Made by a program: the position numbers and the translations under genes. The notes beneath the pieces are model-generated. The model was not told where the DNA came from. It saw nothing but the letters and a program-made list of their open reading frames with translations, and searched no databases. Positions 63,562 to 64,000 of a stretch of 64,000 bases of DNA are shown one piece after another. This DNA is from Viscum album. Lineage: Eukaryota; Streptophyta; Magnoliopsida; Santalales; Viscaceae. Where the stretch lies: contig OY728121.1 of the NCBI GenBank assembly GCA_963277665.1, positions 1,656,622,062 through 1,656,686,061 of the forward strand. Reading direction: 5' to 3'. Position 1 is the first letter of the stretch; the number at the start of each line of letters is the position of its first letter.

Positions 63562-64000
63562 CTACTTGTGTCTAGGGTTAGAACCCTTCTTTTTTTTGGA
63601 TTTACAAGATCCCTTCTTTTTTTGGGATCTTGTAACAATTGAGGAAGATGATAAATGATGATGAATCTCATCAGTTTCAAAGCTTTGAGAGGAATCAGAT
63701 TTCAGATTAGCATTTTGAATAGTAGCAGGGTCTGATGTACACAATGAAGCAGAAATTTCTAAAGTGTGAGACTGTTCTTCTCTATGAGCAGAGGCCTTTT
63801 CAAGAATAGGAGGTAAAGGTGAGCTAGTTTGATTAGACTCAGAAATAACATCATGAGCAGATTGTTCATGTTGAGGGAGAGACTCGGTCTCAATCTGGAC
63901 AGATTCAATACCAGCAGGATGGAAATGTTCAGATACAGGAGGCATGCTATGTTCATGGTTCTGGATGTTATTAGGAGAGATAGAAATCGTGCTGTTTTCC
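63562..64000 (-). CDS. LINE ORF1, C-terminal part (partial)
   Basis: The frame is open from the window edge to a TAG at 63562-63564 and ends two bases before the ORF2 start, the usual compact L1 layout. The visible ~145 residues are the C-terminal tail: low complexity, rich in S, E, H and Q, with a basic end TRSQKKKG then SKKKKGSNPRHK. Plant L1 ORF1 proteins bind the element RNA through a Gag-like domain and a zinc knuckle; both would lie upstream, outside the window. An ATG at 63945 is internal, because the frame continues open past it to 64000. Assignment rests on position and on the basic tail. Confidence 0.8.
   Translation of the reverse strand, partial: ENSTISISPNNIQNHEHSMPPVSEHFHPAGIESVQIETESLPQHEQSAHDVISESNQTSSPLPPILEKASAHREEQSHTLEISASLCTSDPATIQNANLKSDSSQSFETDEIHHHLSSSSIVTRSQKKKGSCKSKKKKGSNPRHK

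Larger units (their letters stand above)
59393..64000 (-). mobile_element. L1-type LINE retrotransposon, 5' part beyond window
   Basis: The minus-strand order is ORF1, ORF2, a short 3' UTR, then a poly(A) tail seen as nine T at 59393-59401. The tail abuts copia gag/protease sequence at 59392, which marks the insertion site. A polyadenylation signal AATAAA lies about 35 bases before the tail. This is the best preserved and most CpG-rich part of the window, so probably the youngest insertion. The 5' end, and with it the target duplication, lies outside. Confidence 0.92.

Noticed and set aside
1..64000. Host genes, tRNA, rRNA or CRISPR arrays
   Set aside because: No host protein family, tRNA-like cloverleaf or regular spacer array was recognised; the tandem repeats found have no unique spacers.

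Overview
The window looks like intergenic DNA from a large, repeat-rich plant nuclear genome. It is very AT-rich, no intact host gene can be supported, and nearly everything recognisable is a plant-type transposable element: a Ty3/gypsy LTR, several Ty1/copia elements, a Sirevirus-like copia element with a third ORF, an hAT DNA transposon, and an L1-type LINE whose ORF2 ends in an RNase H domain. Most coding remnants carry many stops and shifts. The species cannot be told from the sequence.

Layout, left to right. 1-1407: end of a gypsy (Tekay/Del-like) LTR. 1408-5150: non-coding repeat family R1, copy 1, inserted into a copia 5' LTR whose remainder is 5151-5940. 5942-10490: decayed internal region of that copia, followed by the start of its 3' LTR (10495-10865). 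10870-14930: repeat family R2, copy 1. 14930-19085: an hAT transposon with a dead transposase. 19086-21740: R2 copy 2, part 1. 21741-26565: R1 copy 2. 26566-26948: R2 copy 2, part 2. 26949-38615: nearly complete minus-strand Sirevirus-like element with both LTRs, PBS, PPT, gag, pol and ORF3, inserted in R2 with a 5-bp target duplication carrying one mismatch. 38616-40330: R2 copy 2, part 3. 40560-45530: plus-strand copia pol and 3' LTR. 45599-45870: degenerate ~32-bp minisatellite. 46780-59392: a minus-strand copia element split by a second element of the same family (49338-57095). 59393-64000: minus-strand LINE inserted in the outer copia, running off the right edge.

The genes do not form a pathway. 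Each element encodes its own mobility machinery, and the content is best read as insertion layers. The least decayed layer is the LINE: its ORF2 has only one frameshift and one stop that I can see. The most interesting points are the ~0.9-kb-codon ORF3 of the Sirevirus-like element, the same-family nested copia pair, and the internal paralogue that shows the empty site of the Sirevirus insertion. I found no evidence for a previously undescribed functional system.
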